Source of the DNA: Poronia punctata
Taxonomy: Eukaryota > Ascomycota > Sordariomycetes > Xylariales > Xylariaceae
NCBI GenBank assembly: GCA_022579005.1
Contig: MU401573.1
Span: 1 to 64,000 of the forward strand
Length of the DNA stretch: 64,000 nucleotides
Direction: 5' to 3'
Positions 1-12,545 of the stretch are shown in pieces. Made by a program: the position numbers and the translations under genes. Within the stretch, counting starts at the first letter, position 1; each line of letters opens with the position of its first letter. Under the pieces are notes generated by a model. That model saw only the letters and a list, made by a program, of their open reading frames with translations. It had not been told where the DNA came from and made no database searches.

Positions 1-1965
1 TTAGTAAATATTTAGCTATTAAAAACATATAAAGCTTTTAAACATTTTAGTTTTTTTTTTTTTTATAATTAAAATAATAATTAATTATATAAATACTTTT
101 ACTTTATAGTTTTAATTACTTTTATTAAAGCTTTAAATAATATAATTAACTTAATATTTAATTAAGCTTTTAAAGTAAACTTATTAATATTTATTTTATT
201 AGTTATATAGTTAGTAATTAAATATAAAGTTATATTAAAATAAAAAAGCTTAGTACTTATATTAGCTATATTTTAATAAGCTTTACTAACTTTACTAACT
301 ATATTATTTATATTTAACTTAATAATTTTTAATACTTTTACTAAGTTAGCTTAAAATTTAAATTTTAAAAGATTACTTACTAAAATATATATTATATAGC
401 TATATAAAAGCGTACTTACTTTTTTATAAATAAAGCAAATTTTTAATTTTAATGTTAATATTTTATACTTTATAAAATTAAATATTAATAGCTTTTATAG
501 CTTTATAAACTTATATAATAAAAATAATAATATAATATAGTACTAATATAAGCTAAAGTACTTAATTAATATAACGCTTAAAATTTGCTATTAAAAGTAG
601 CTTACTAATAAAAAAGTAGCAATTATTATAAAATATTTTATAAAAAGCTATTATTTTAGCTTTTGCTTTAAATACTTTATTATAACTATTAAACTTATAT
701 AAAAAGTTTATTTTATAAAAATTTAAACTTAAAATAAAGTTATTTATAACTTATAATAAAAAGCTAATATTTATAAATAAATACTAGCTTATTTTATTTT
801 AAAGTATTATAAAAAGCTTTATTAATATATTATAATAATTAATTATAATTAAAAAGCAGCGTTTATTATTAATAATTTAAATATATTTAAATAAAGTACT
901 AAGCATGTTAAAAAAAAACTGCGCTAAGTATACTTAACTATTTTTAATATATTGCTTATTTTAAAACATATTATAGTAGTGCTTTTATTAATATAGTATA
1001 AAAGTTAAAAATATAAAATGCTTAGCATTATTTATATAGTTTACTTATTTAAAGTTTTAAACTAGCTTATTTTTTTAACTACTAATACTTATAATAATTA
1101 TTAACTTCAAAATATAGCTACTTTATTAATAGTACTTAAAAATATAGCTAAAATCTATTTTATTAAATAAAAAACTATATTAGTAAAGCTAAATTAATAA
1201 AAAGCTTTATAATTTTAAACTTTTATAATAACTATAATTAAGTTTATTAAACTAAATATATAAAGTACTTTAAAAGCTTTGCTATAATTTTTAGCTAATA
1301 TAGTTTTAATTACTTTTTTATAAAAAAATACTAAAGTAATAAATACTTTATTTAAAGTATTAATAATATGCTTATTAAATAAAAAGCTTTTTATTAATAG
1401 CAATTATAATTAAAGTTTAAAAGCTTTGCTAGCTAAAAAGCTTTAAAAAAAAGCATAATAATATTTAACTTATTATAAGCTTTATAGCTTTTTTATAAAA
1501 GTAAAAAAGTATATACTTAAATTTACTATTAAAAATATTATATTATAGTAATATTAGCAAAGTATATTAAAATAATTTACTACTAATATAAATTTAAGTC
1601 TAGCTACTACTTTATACTATAAAGTTAATAAAACTTTTTTTTAATATATAACTTGCTTTTAGCTTATTTATTTTTATAAGTAAAAAAATTAAGCATAGTA
1701 CTGCGTAAATATAGCAGCTTTTAACGCTATAATAGCTAAAGCAAAGTTTTAGCAGCTAAAGCAAGCTATTACTAAAGCTAATAATAAGCAATTTTAATAA
1801 ATAAAACCTTTAATAGCTTTAAATAGTTATAAAAAGCCTATTAAATAATAAAATAATAAAGTTTTATATTAATTTTATTAAAAAAAAAAGTTTTTATAAT
1901 ATATTAATTTATTTTAGCTTTAAAATACTAAAAATAGCAACCTTTTTAGCTAAAAGAAATTATAA

Positions 1966-2264
1966 CGTAATTAGCATATATACTAGTTACGCTTTATATT
2001 ATAAAGTAGCTATAAAGCTAAAAAAAGTTAGCTTAATTTCCATTTTTATATATATAGCTATTACTTTTGCGTTACTTTTTAAACTTAAATACCTAGCTAT
2101 TTATTATATATATAATATACTAAGTTATGCTTTTTAAAATACTTTTATAAAGCTATAATTAATATAAAGCCTTTAAAACCTAATTAATACGTTTACTTTA
2201 GCTAAACCTTTTTTAGTATAAAGTTAAAGTAATCTTTAAAAATCTTTAATTTTTATTACACTAT
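1966..2264 (+). repeat. RIP-mutated copy of a 299-bp repeat
   Basis: This aligns by hand, without indels, to 4265-4563. I count about 72 differences over 299 columns; about 65 are C to T or G to A going from the 4265 copy to this one. Both strand senses are present, as expected when RIP acts on both strands. Flanking sequence is not similar beyond these limits. Confidence 0.85.
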
Positions 2265-4264
2265 ATAGCTTTAACTTTTTTATAAATTATTATAAAAGCA
2301 GCAGCTTTATTAATAGTACTAGCTATAATATCTTTTTGCTTTTATACATTTTTTTTACGCTTAATTTATTAGTATAAGCGTTATTTAGCGTTTTTATATT
2401 TTTTTTATATAAATATTAAAGCTATAGCACGCTTATAAGCTTTTTTTATATATAAATTAATAAATAGTTTAATTTTTTTTTTACACTGCTTTAATAAAAG
2501 TAATAGTAAAGATTTTTTTATATTATGCTTTAATATTACTTAAAAAAATTAATATAAATTAGTATATAAAATAAAAAAATATATTTTTATAGTAAAAGGC
2601 TAGTAGCTTAAATAAGTTTAATAATAAAATTATAAGTAATAAAGTACTATAAAGTATTTATTAGCTAAATATATATAATATAAGTATAGAATATAAAATA
2701 ACTAACTAATTTTACTTTATAAAATAAAAGTATAATTTAAAATAATAAAACTTTTAATTAAATAAAAAATATAATAAAAGTAAAGTAAAAGTAAAAAAGT
2801 TAAAAATATATATATATAAGTATAGTAAAAAAAGTTTAAAGTAAAAGTAAAAAAGTAAAGCTATTTTATTACTTTTAACCGCTTTTTTAGCCTAGCTATT
2901 ATTATATATAAAATATTAATATTTTAATAATATTATATATAAATATATATATATTATAAAAATAAAATTATATAAATATTATTAAAACTTTATAAATTTA
3001 AATATATATATATAGCTATATATAAATTAAATTTTAAATTTAAATATATATATATATATAAACTTATTTTAAGTGCTTTAATATTTATAATTTTAACTAT
3101 AATTTAAAGTTTAATATATAATTTTTAAATAATAATATAGTACTTTATTATAATTAGTATATAATTAGTATAATTTTACTTAACTTTTATTTATATATAT
3201 TTATTTAATTAGCTAAACTAAGTAGTATTTTATTTTAATACTATTTATACTTTTTTTTAAAGTAAAATATTATATACTTTTAACTTAAATAAATTTTTTT
3301 TTTAGCTGCGTTTTGCTTATTAATAACTATATTTTATTTTTATAAAGCTTTTTTTATATTAAGCTAAGATTTTAAGTATTATTTAATTTATTATTTATTA
3401 ATTTATTATTATTATTAAAATTATTAATATTAAAAATTTTACTTTTATAGCTTAAAAATAAATTTAGTAGTTATAATGCTGCTTTTAGCTTTTTAATATA
3501 CTTACTATATATAATAATATTTTTTTATTAAAAAATGCGTTTTTAAAGTTTTTATTTATATATAAATAAAAATTAATTATTATAGCTTTATAAAAAGTAT
3601 TTATAATAATATAAGTTTGCTAGTTTTTATATATAGCTTTTACTTAACTTTATATACGCTTTATAAGTACTAAAGCTACTTAAACTATAAAAATATTTTA
3701 AGCAAAAGCTATAAAATTAAAGTTAGTTAGTTTTAAACGCAACTAAAACTATAAAATATTTATTTTTTTATTTATTTTTAAATAAATTTTAATATTTATT
3801 ATATAACTAATAAGTAATATTTTTTAACTTACTTATATTTAAAAAATTATTAATAATATAATTTAATAATTTAAAGCTATTATTTAAATTAAACTAAAAA
3901 ATGCTTTATAAAAGTTAATAATTTTAAAAATATTAAATAAGTATATATAAATAAGTTTATATACTTTTTTAAAGCTTAATTATAATATAAATATTATTTT
4001 AATTATATTATTATAAATAAAACTTAAAATAGTAAAATATTTAAAATTAAACTTTTTTTAATAAAATTAGTATATAGCTTTTAGTTTTTTAATAGCAATA
4101 GCTATATAGTAAGTATTAATTTTATTTTTATTATAGTTAAAATATTTATATTAACTATTAAACTTAATAGTTTAAAAAATAGTATACTAGTACTAAGCAA
4201 ATAAAATAATATAGCTATTTTAAGTATATATTTATTTTTAATAAACGCTTGTTTAATATTGCGA

Positions 4265-4563
4265 CGTAATTAGCATGTATGCTAGTTACGCCTTACGTTA
4301 CAGGGTAGCTACAGGACTAAAGGGGGATAGCTTGATTTCTGTTTTTGTATATGTAGCCCTCATTTTCGCGTTGCTTTCTAGACCTAGATATCTAGCTATC
4401 TATTGTACATACAATACACCAAGTCATGCTTTTTGGGATACCTTTATAAAGCCGTAATTAATGCGAAGCCCTTGAAACCCAGTTGATGCGTCTACTCTGG
4501 CTGGACCTCTTCTGGTGTAAAGTTGGAGTGATCTTTAGAAATCTTCAATTTTCATTGCAATAT
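4265..4563 (+). repeat. Nearly unmutated copy of the 299-bp repeat (possible solo LTR or short element)
   Basis: This is an island of ordinary composition inside the AT-rich block. It begins with an imperfect palindrome at 4265-4290 (arms CGTAATTAGCAT and ATGCTAGTTACG), also kept at 1966-1991. No coding potential is convincing; a 60-aa frame inside it has no recognisable features. Its short length may have let it escape RIP, or it may have inserted after the block was mutated. LTR identity is a guess: no TG..CA ends or target duplication are visible. Confidence 0.7.
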
Positions 4564-6185
4564 ATTTTTTTACTTTTGCTTATATATAATATAATTTTTT
4601 TGCTAGCTTTTTAAAGCTAAAATAATTAAAAGCTATTTTTTTACTATGCTTTTTATTTACTTACTTTTTATATTTAATTAAATACTTTATAATAATAAAG
4701 TATTTAATTAAAATATAACTAATTTAATTATTTTTTAAAAAGCTAAAATTATTAATAAAAAAACTAAAAAGCTAATAAATTATAATAATAAGTTAAATAT
4801 AATTTTATATTTTAAAAGTAAGCATATATTTATTTTTTTGCTTATAAATTTTAATAAACTTTATAATAGTAAAATAAAGCTATAATGCTTATTTTAGTAT
4901 TATAATATAAAAGTTTTACTTAGTTTTAATATTATTAATTATTTTAAATAATTATTAAATATTAAGTTTTTTATATTATATAAGCTAAGCTTATATATTA
5001 GTAAATTTTTTTTATGCTTAGTACTATTGTTAATATATATAGCTAAGCTTTAAAACTATTATTATTAGCTAAAAAATTAAAAATTAATATATAATTAACA
5101 TATTCTTTAAATATATTTTTTATACTATGTTGCTAAAATTATTTAAAATACTAATTTAGTTTAAATTATTAATATTTAAATTTGCTAAAAACGCTTTTAA
5201 TATTAGCTATATTATATAAAAAAAGTAGCTTAAATAAGCAACTTTATTAGCTATATTGCTAAGTTGCTTAGTAATATATTTAATTTTAAAGCTTAAATTA
5301 TTATTTGCTATATAAGTTTTAATAGTATAATATAGTTTAAATTGTTTTAAAGCAATATATATAATATTTAAGTTAAGTTTTACTTTTTTTAAGTTATATT
5401 TTTAAATATTAATTAAAATATAGTAAAGTATTTAGTTTATATTAATAAAATATATATATATACTTTAATAGTAAATTTATATATTTAAAAATGTTTATAT
5501 ATTATATATAACGCTTACTTATAACTTTATTACTTATTTTACTAGTTAGTAAGTAATAATTTTTTAAAAATATTTTATATAAAAAGTATAAAAACTTTTT
5601 TTTAAAAATAACTTTTAATATAAGGCAATATGCTTTTGCTATATAAAAATATATAAGTTTTTAATTATATTAAATAATAAGTTGTTTTTAATTTATATAT
5701 AAAGCAAAAGCTTAGTTATTAAAAAAGTAACTTATTTATTTTATTAAATAATTAGTATATAATTAGTATATAGCTTAGTAATATATATACTTTTTTACTA
5801 AAGTTACTATTTTTTAATTGCTTTTTTTAATATAAACTATAGTTTTTAAACTAAATATGCTTACTTATTAAGCTAGTGCTTATTAATTTTAAAAATATAA
5901 AATAGCATAAAACTTTATTATAAGCTTTATATTTAATTATTAGTATTTTATTTACTTACTATATAACTTAGTTAAATTTCTTTTATACTAAACTTGTTTT
6001 TTTTTAATTAGCTATATTTTTTTATATTATTTACTTTTTTTAAAATATATTATTTTAATAGTAAAACTTAGTTATTTTAAACTATTTATAAAATTTTACT
6101 TTAATTTTCTTTATATATATATAGTATTACTTATTTTAAGTTTTAAAAAAGGTTAAAAGGTATATTAGTAAAAGTAAATTTAAAA

Positions 6186-6281
6186 GCTTAAAACTAAAAT
6201 GCTTTAAAGGCTTAAAACTAAAATGCTTTAAAGGCTTAAAACTAAAATGCTTTAAAGGCTTAAAACTAAAATGCTTTAAAG
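6186..6281 (+). repeat. Tandem repeat, four exact 24-bp units
   Basis: Four consecutive identical 24-bp units begin at 6186, 6210, 6234 and 6258 and start GCTTAAAACT. A fifth partial unit begins at 6282. The copies are identical although they lie in a heavily mutated block, so the array probably expanded after mutation. Confidence 0.9.
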
Positions 6282-9200
6282 GCTTATTTATATTTAAAAT
6301 GTCTTTATTTTAAACTAGGGTATATAAAAAAGCAAGGTTACTAAAGTTGTTGTTTTTAATATTTTTAGTAAATATTTTAATGTTAGCTTAACTAAACTTT
6401 TTAATTTTTATTATTATAATATAATTTAAAAAATATAAAAGTAAGAATTTAAACTAATAACTTAAAAATTTAAAAAATAAAAAAAAGTAAATATATTATA
6501 AATTTATTTTTATAATTATATATTTTAAACTTTATAATAAATTTTTTTTTTATTAATTTTAAAAAGGCCTAGGCTTTATAAAAAATAGTATTTATATACT
6601 ATATTTAAATATATAAATTTTTTACTTACTAGCTTAGTTTTTTTTTTACATATTTTTTTATACGTTTTTTTTTATATATTTTTATATAGTAATAATACTT
6701 TATAATACTACTAGCTTTAAAACTTTTATTTAGTTTAAATTTATTATTTAGTTATTTATTTTAAATATTATTAAATAGCTAGTTTTTATATTTTAATAAT
6801 AATTATAGTTTTGCTAAAATTATTGCTATAATAAATTACGTTTATTAATTATAAGTAATTAAAAAAACACTACTATTGCTTTATTATTATAATATATAAA
6901 GTATAATATAAAACATATTTAAAAATAGTTTTATAAATATAAATAGCTTAATTAGTTTTAGCTTTTTTTTGCTTTTTTTTTTTGCTTAGCTAAGTTTAAA
7001 AGCACTAATTAACTTAGCAACTTATAACTAAGGTGCTATAAAAATTTTTAACTTAACTTGCTAAAAAAAGCAAAGCAAAAGTATATAATATAAAAAAAAA
7101 AAATATATTAATAAAACTATTTAAAGTAGTAAAAAGTAGTGTTTGTTTTTTTAAGCGTAAATAAAAACTTAGTAATAAGTAATTAATTAGTATAAAATTA
7201 ATATATTATAATATAACGTTAATAAAATTAAGTAGCTATGCTTTAAAAAATTTATAAGTACTAAAAAAGCTATAATTTATTAATTTTTTTTTTTTTAGCA
7301 AGTTGTTTAAAAGATTATATTTAAATATAATCTAGCTTTTTATATTTAATTTATAGCGCTTACTATACTTTAAAAAGCTACTAAAGCTTATATTATAAAA
7401 ATTTTTACTTATAAAATAAATATAAGCGCTACTAGTTTGCTATTTAAATACTAACTACTTATAAAATAAATACTAATTTATATACTATATATAAAAAATA
7501 AGTTATAATTATATTAGCAAATTTTACTTTTTTTAAAAATATAAGTAAAAAAATAAATATAAAGATTTTATAAAATAGTTAATATAAAATTTTTACTTTT
7601 AATTTTTTTATATATAAAAATATAAAAAAGTTATAATTTAAAAATTATATACTATTAATATAATAATTGTTTATATTATATTTTATAATATAGTATAAAA
7701 TGTTTGCTTTTTATTTATATACTTATTTATAATATATATTACTTTAATACTAATATATATAAAAAATATATATATTATATATTTAAAATATAAGTAAATA
7801 TATATTATATTATATATAAAAATAATACGATTTTATATAATATAATAGTTTATATATTATTTTTGCTAAATAATATAATATATTTTTACTTTTATTTTAA
7901 ATATATAATATAAATATTTTTAATATATTATATATAAATAAAGCAGTTAATTTTACTTTAGTACTTATAAATAACATATTTTTTTTAATTTTTATAAATT
8001 CCTTTTAATTTTTTTAAACTTTTTTAAATTTTTTTAATTAATAATTTTAATATTATATAAATTTAAATATAAACTTATATAATATTTTTTTATAGTTTTA
8101 AAAATACTTTTAATACTTTAAAAAATAAAATAAAAAATAAATACTTATATATATTAATTATAAATAATAAATTATTTTTATAATAAATTATTATAAATTT
8201 TTTAGTTAATAAATTTTTAATTTTTAAATTTAATTTATATATTAAAAAATAAATTAAAAAAAGTAAACCTTATTATTTAAAGTAAACTTTATATATATTA
8301 GTACTTAGGTATATTTTAGTTAATTAAAATATTTATTTATATTAATTAATTTATATTTACTTATACTTATATAAAAACTTTATTAGTATAATTTTAAGTA
8401 AATAATAAAGTATATATATTTTTATATACTTTAAATTATTATACTTAATTTTAATTAAGTTTTTTAAATTTTAATATATTATTATATATATTATTAATAT
8501 ATATAGTTATAATATAAATATAGTTAAAAACTATAGCTAAAATAGCTTTAATAAATAAACTATATTTTATATACTAATTATATACTAATATATTTAAGCT
8601 TGCTAATACTAAACTTTTTATAAAGTTATTAAATATAGCAATACTAGCTAAAATTAAAAGTATAAATATATTTAAATAAAGTATTTATATTTATTAAATA
8701 TATATTAATTTAAATATATAAGTTAAATAACTTATAAGTAAAATAATACTACTTTATAAAAATGCTAAAAAAAAAAATAATAAAAAAAAAACTTAAAAAA
8801 AACTTAAAACTATAAAAAGCAACACTTGCAAATACTATAAAAAATATTAAAGTGCTTAAAAAAAAATAGTTACTTATAATTAAAAGTATATTTTATATAA
8901 TTTTATTATTTTTATTTATATATTAATTATTTTTTAGTAAAACAAACTTTTATTATTATATTTAAAAAGCAAAACTAAAGCTATTTAAAGCAAGCTATAC
9001 TTTTAGCTTTTTTTACTAAGCTTATAAAAAAAGTTATAAAAAACATTACTTAAAAAAAAATTTATATTTAAATATTTACTTTTTAAGCACTAAAAAAAGC
9101 AAGTAAAAAAACGCTTATAAGCTTATTTATAAGTAAATATATTAAAGTTTAAATATACTAATTATATACTAATTTATTATAGCTACTTTTTAAGCTACTT

Positions 9201-9602
9201 TTTATGCTAGCAAAATTATACTTTTTTTAAAAAATATTTATTTTATATTTTTTATTATAAAAATTATAAAATATATAAATATTAATAGCTTAAAGCTATA
9301 AAGCTTTAAATATTTATATAATAAAGCAAATATTTATAAATATTTAGTTAATATAAAGCAAGTTAAAAAAGCTTGCTAAAAAATTTTAAAAAAATAAGCT
9401 ATTAAAAGGACAGCTTTTAAAGCTAAATATAATAAAAGTAAAAAAAGCAAAAAAAGTAAAAAAAGCATATAAAGTAAAAGTAATAAAAGTATACTAGCTA
9501 TAATACTTATTATATTTTACTTTAACTTAGCTAGTTAATTTTAAGCAATTATAAGTATTAAGTTTATAAATATATTTTTTTATAAATATATAATTTTATA
9601 TA

Positions 9603-9712
9603 TATACTTATTACTATATATAAGTACTTATTACTATATATAGGTACCTATTACTATATATAAGTACTTATTACTATATATAATTACCTATCACTATATA
9701 TAGGTACCTATT
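9603..9712 (+). repeat. Tandem 20-bp repeat at the edge of the AT-rich block, RIP gradient
   Basis: About five to six copies of a 20-bp unit built around TTACTATATATA. The link between units reads AAGTACTT in leftward copies and AGGTACCT in rightward ones, which are the G-to-A and C-to-T forms of each other. The array is followed by two copies of ACCCATGGGTACCCA between 9754 and 9792. Confidence 0.8.
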
Positions 9713-10081
9713 AAATATTTCCATAGGTACCCATTACCTATGGCGCTAAAATGGACCCATGGGTACCCAAAAATTACCCATGGGTACCCATTTGCCAACC
9801 CTACCTGTGACTGAGCCTATGGCGGAGGCTGGACTCGCCCGAAGTTATTTGGGGCTGCTTAAACATATCACGATACACTTGTCTGGAACTGTTGGTACAT
9901 GTCGCGGTGCCCTTGATGGGGAATTGTTTATTCGCTTGAAACATCAAACTCGGAATAAACCAACCCAAACCCCAAAATCCCACCAAAACTCCAATTACAA
10001 TCAAAACTCCCATTACAATCCCATGTCAAAATCCAATCGCTTGTCCCCTCACTCCAATCCCTTGTCGCTACCCCCGACAAT

Positions 10082-10671
10082 TTATCGGTTGCAGTACTTC
10101 TTGTACCACACAGTCGACGCCGTTATGCAATCTGGTCGGCAAGGCTTGCACTTGGGACCGACGCAGTAGACGAGGTGATCGACCATCCATCGATGGATCG
10201 AAATGTCCTTGTCCCAGCAAAACTGTTGTATGGTGAGTTTGCGGACGTCGTCGACAAACACTTGCATTGAGTGTCAGCTAACATGAACACAAATAGTAGA
10301 GAGTGAAGGAGGGTAAGGTAGGGTTGAGAATGGGAAAGAAGAAGAAGAAAAAAAGGTAGGTACTTACTGGCTTTGTGTGCGAGCTTGTCGATACACTTTC
10401 GATGGCACTCGGGCAGTTCCCAGATCGGAATCCTGTCCTGTTTGTTGAAGTCGCCTTTGTTCGCAGCGAGGCCCATTTGCGCAACGGTGGTGTTTGTTGC
10501 CGTGTCGTTTGACGAGAAGAGGTTGGCGGGCGCAGCAGGGGAACGGTTGATATAGGCCTCGATGAGGCCTCCGCAACTTGCTGTTGCGTTACTTCCAGCC
10601 GGTATGGAGAGCCCGGTGGTGATGGTGAGGAGGTAGGCCATGATGGCGATGAATACAGACGTGAAATGCAT
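10082..10671 (-). CDS. Small secreted cysteine-rich protein (effector-like)
   Basis: Two exons, 10671-10368 and 10260-10082, joined across a 107-bp intron (donor GTAAGT, acceptor CAAG), give 160 aa. The start ATG at 10671 opens a hydrophobic signal peptide (about residues 1-22, ending near ITTGLS). The mature part has potential N-glycosylation sites and about nine cysteines: one near the N-terminus, a CHRKC pair at the end of exon 1, and a dense group near the C-terminus (YCVGPKCKPCRPDC, then KYC). No enzyme motif is visible and I do not recognise the family. Size, secretion and cysteine content are those of fungal effector candidates. It is the first gene beside the RIP block, a typical position for fast-evolving secreted proteins. 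The effector role is inference. Confidence 0.72.
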
Positions 10672-10691
10672 TTTGTGGACGAGATGTGCAA

Positions 10692-12091
10692 AAAAGGTCT
10701 GTGATAGGATTGTTATTTAAAAAAGCTTGTGTTTGTTTCTTCTCGTGTGTCCTATTGCTTGGGTATTGCGGCTCTTGGATGTTATGTGTCTAGTGTGTTT
10801 GATACTTGTAGTAATTGAGTGTTTAGTGACTTAGTATTTCATCAATCAAGAGCAGAGAGCAGAATTTACGGAGAAGTTAGAAAGCCGAAGAGATGAGGAA
10901 AAAGGGCTGGGGGGAAAGCTGGTTCATATATTACATGCCAAGGTACTATATGACGTCTGAACTATGTCCTCCATCTTCTTGAAGTCAACGATACCCTTGA
11001 TTATTAGGTCCTTGGATCGTCTGGACGGGTAGAAATCGTAATGAAACTCGGCTAGTGTACCTAGACCTACCACCTAGTAAAACAAATTCGAACAGATTCT
11101 CTACCAGCAGCCCGTTTCCTGCACTGTTACAATTTGTCGTAGTTGAGCAGGTTAACGCACAGTATTGAGTCGTCGGACAAACACATGTTGAAGTGATAGT
11201 GCCTCTAGCCGAGGGCGTTCTAATATCAAAAAGATAGCCTAAGGTTGTACGGTAGATGTGATTTTACTACGGACTGTTCTCAAAAAAAACCCTATGTACA
11301 AATGACATCTACAAATCCGCGTCGGCGTCGCGAGCATGGGCAACCCTGTCACTACAATCGCAATCACCACCATTGTACCAAGAAATTTGTATAGCTTGGT
11401 GTGTCCCGGAGGACGTCTCGATCAGTTGATTGTTATCTATTACACCCCTTAACCGTCATCACTTGTTATCTTGTTGCCAGTGCTATTTCCGGGACCTCCG
11501 GTATCAGAGGAGGTGAGCCGGGAGAGAAGATTCGAGAGTGTTCTATAACATATACAGTGCACAGTAGGGGACGATGTGGGAGGCCTCAATCAAGGAGGCC
11601 TCCGTTTGACACCGACAGTACTTTTCTTGTAGGCTTTAGATATCAATAATACCTTGTCATAAAGTGTTACCAAGCTGAAGGCGAAGTAAACATTACAGTA
11701 AACTGATGTACGGATTGCATACCCGCCTCTATAAATAGAGTGAGAGTCCCGTAGCTGTCAAATCTCTTCTTGGCTCCCTTACGCGTGTTTGACAGCTCTA
11801 GGAAAAGACAGGACAGTATGTCCGAGGTCGCCGGAAATGCGAAAACGAAGGGGGAGGTAAGGGTACCCCAAGTAAAAGGTAGCATGGTCCAGGCAAGGAG
11901 GCAAAGAATGTGCCGAGGACATTTAACCGTTTCGTTTCGCTTAATTCGATATCTTAGTAGGTCAAAACGCCGATTGCAAAACGGAGGCTCGGCGGCTATA
12001 CGGAGGAAGTGGGGCCGTCGCGTCACCACAATCAGTCAGCAGATCCCCACGTACATAGGTACCGAGTACTTATTCAATTCTGCTCGGGATA
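10692..12091. other. Intergenic, no gene seen
   Basis: This holds the upstream region of the minus-strand secreted protein, then about 1.3 kb in which open frames are short, overlap on both strands and lack family features. Base composition is normal. Confidence 0.6.
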
Positions 12092-12545
12092 TGCCGCATC
12101 TGCCGTAGGGTCTGTACGCCGTCTGCTGTAGTGAGGCTCTGAGCACCTGGTGTCGGATGGCGTACAGTACGATTGCGTACCCGTGCCTTTTAGAGGTTGA
12201 AGCTATTCGCTATTTTCGCGACCTGCCTACTACCTACCTAACCTATCTTCTCTAACCTAGGTGCCTAGACTTTCGCAGCCCTTTTAATCCCCTTTAATCC
12301 CTTGGATGGCGTTTAATCGAGTTTCTAAACTATCGCCTCAATTGACCTTAACCCCCTGAAGCTGTAGTACATGCACCATTGCCTGATATGCGCCTGGCCT
12401 AGGCATATACTTGCTAGATAGGTCGGTAAGGAGACTTGCTTTCGCACGCCGGATGTACTTATCGCTATATCAGCTATTCCACCTAGCCTGGCACTGCACT
12501 ACCGGGTACAGCAGACGGAGTACAGGCTCTGCCGCAAATGCAGCA
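12092..12545. mobile_element. MITE-like element with terminal inverted repeats
   Basis: The left end (12092-12130) and right end (12506-12545, read as reverse complement) match over about 38 bp with roughly 80% identity. The best shared block is CCGTCTGCTGTA, preceded by CTGTAC-G/T. The interior, about 375 bp, has no coding frame. No clear target-site duplication is visible, so the copy is old or its ends are slightly misplaced. It could be a deletion derivative of a DNA transposon; no transposase is present in the window. Confidence 0.55.

Larger units (their letters stand above)
1..9720. repeat. AT-rich, RIP-degraded repeat block
   Basis: Almost the whole stretch is A and T, with long runs of TA, TTA and AAT. 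The few remaining C and G bases sit mostly in AGC/GCT, ACT/AGT and occasional CG contexts, while CA and TG are nearly absent. No reading frame of believable composition survives. This is the pattern left by repeat-induced point mutation (C to T on both strands) in ascomycete repeats. Two copies of one 299-bp sequence inside the block show the process directly. The right border is a short gradient at about 9600-9790, where base composition returns to normal. It is probably an old transposon nest, perhaps pericentromeric or subtelomeric; the original element type cannot be read. Confidence 0.9.

Noticed and set aside
1215..1403. 62-codon minus-strand frame in the AT block
   Set aside because: Low-complexity translation (Ile, Leu, Lys, Phe) of RIP-mutated DNA.
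6186..6281. CRISPR array
   Set aside because: Units are contiguous 24-bp tandem repeats without spacers, in a fungal genome.
1..9720. Mitochondrial DNA as the source of the AT-rich block
   Set aside because: No mitochondrial genes, rRNA or tRNA are visible, and the mutated/intact repeat pair shows nuclear RIP.
9759..10169. 136-codon plus-strand frame
   Set aside because: It runs through a tandem repeat and antisense to exon 2 of the secreted protein; composition is unlike a protein.
11401..12108. Several 80-120 codon frames on both strands
   Set aside because: They overlap each other, begin at non-ATG codons or lack any family features; part lies beside the inverted-repeat element.
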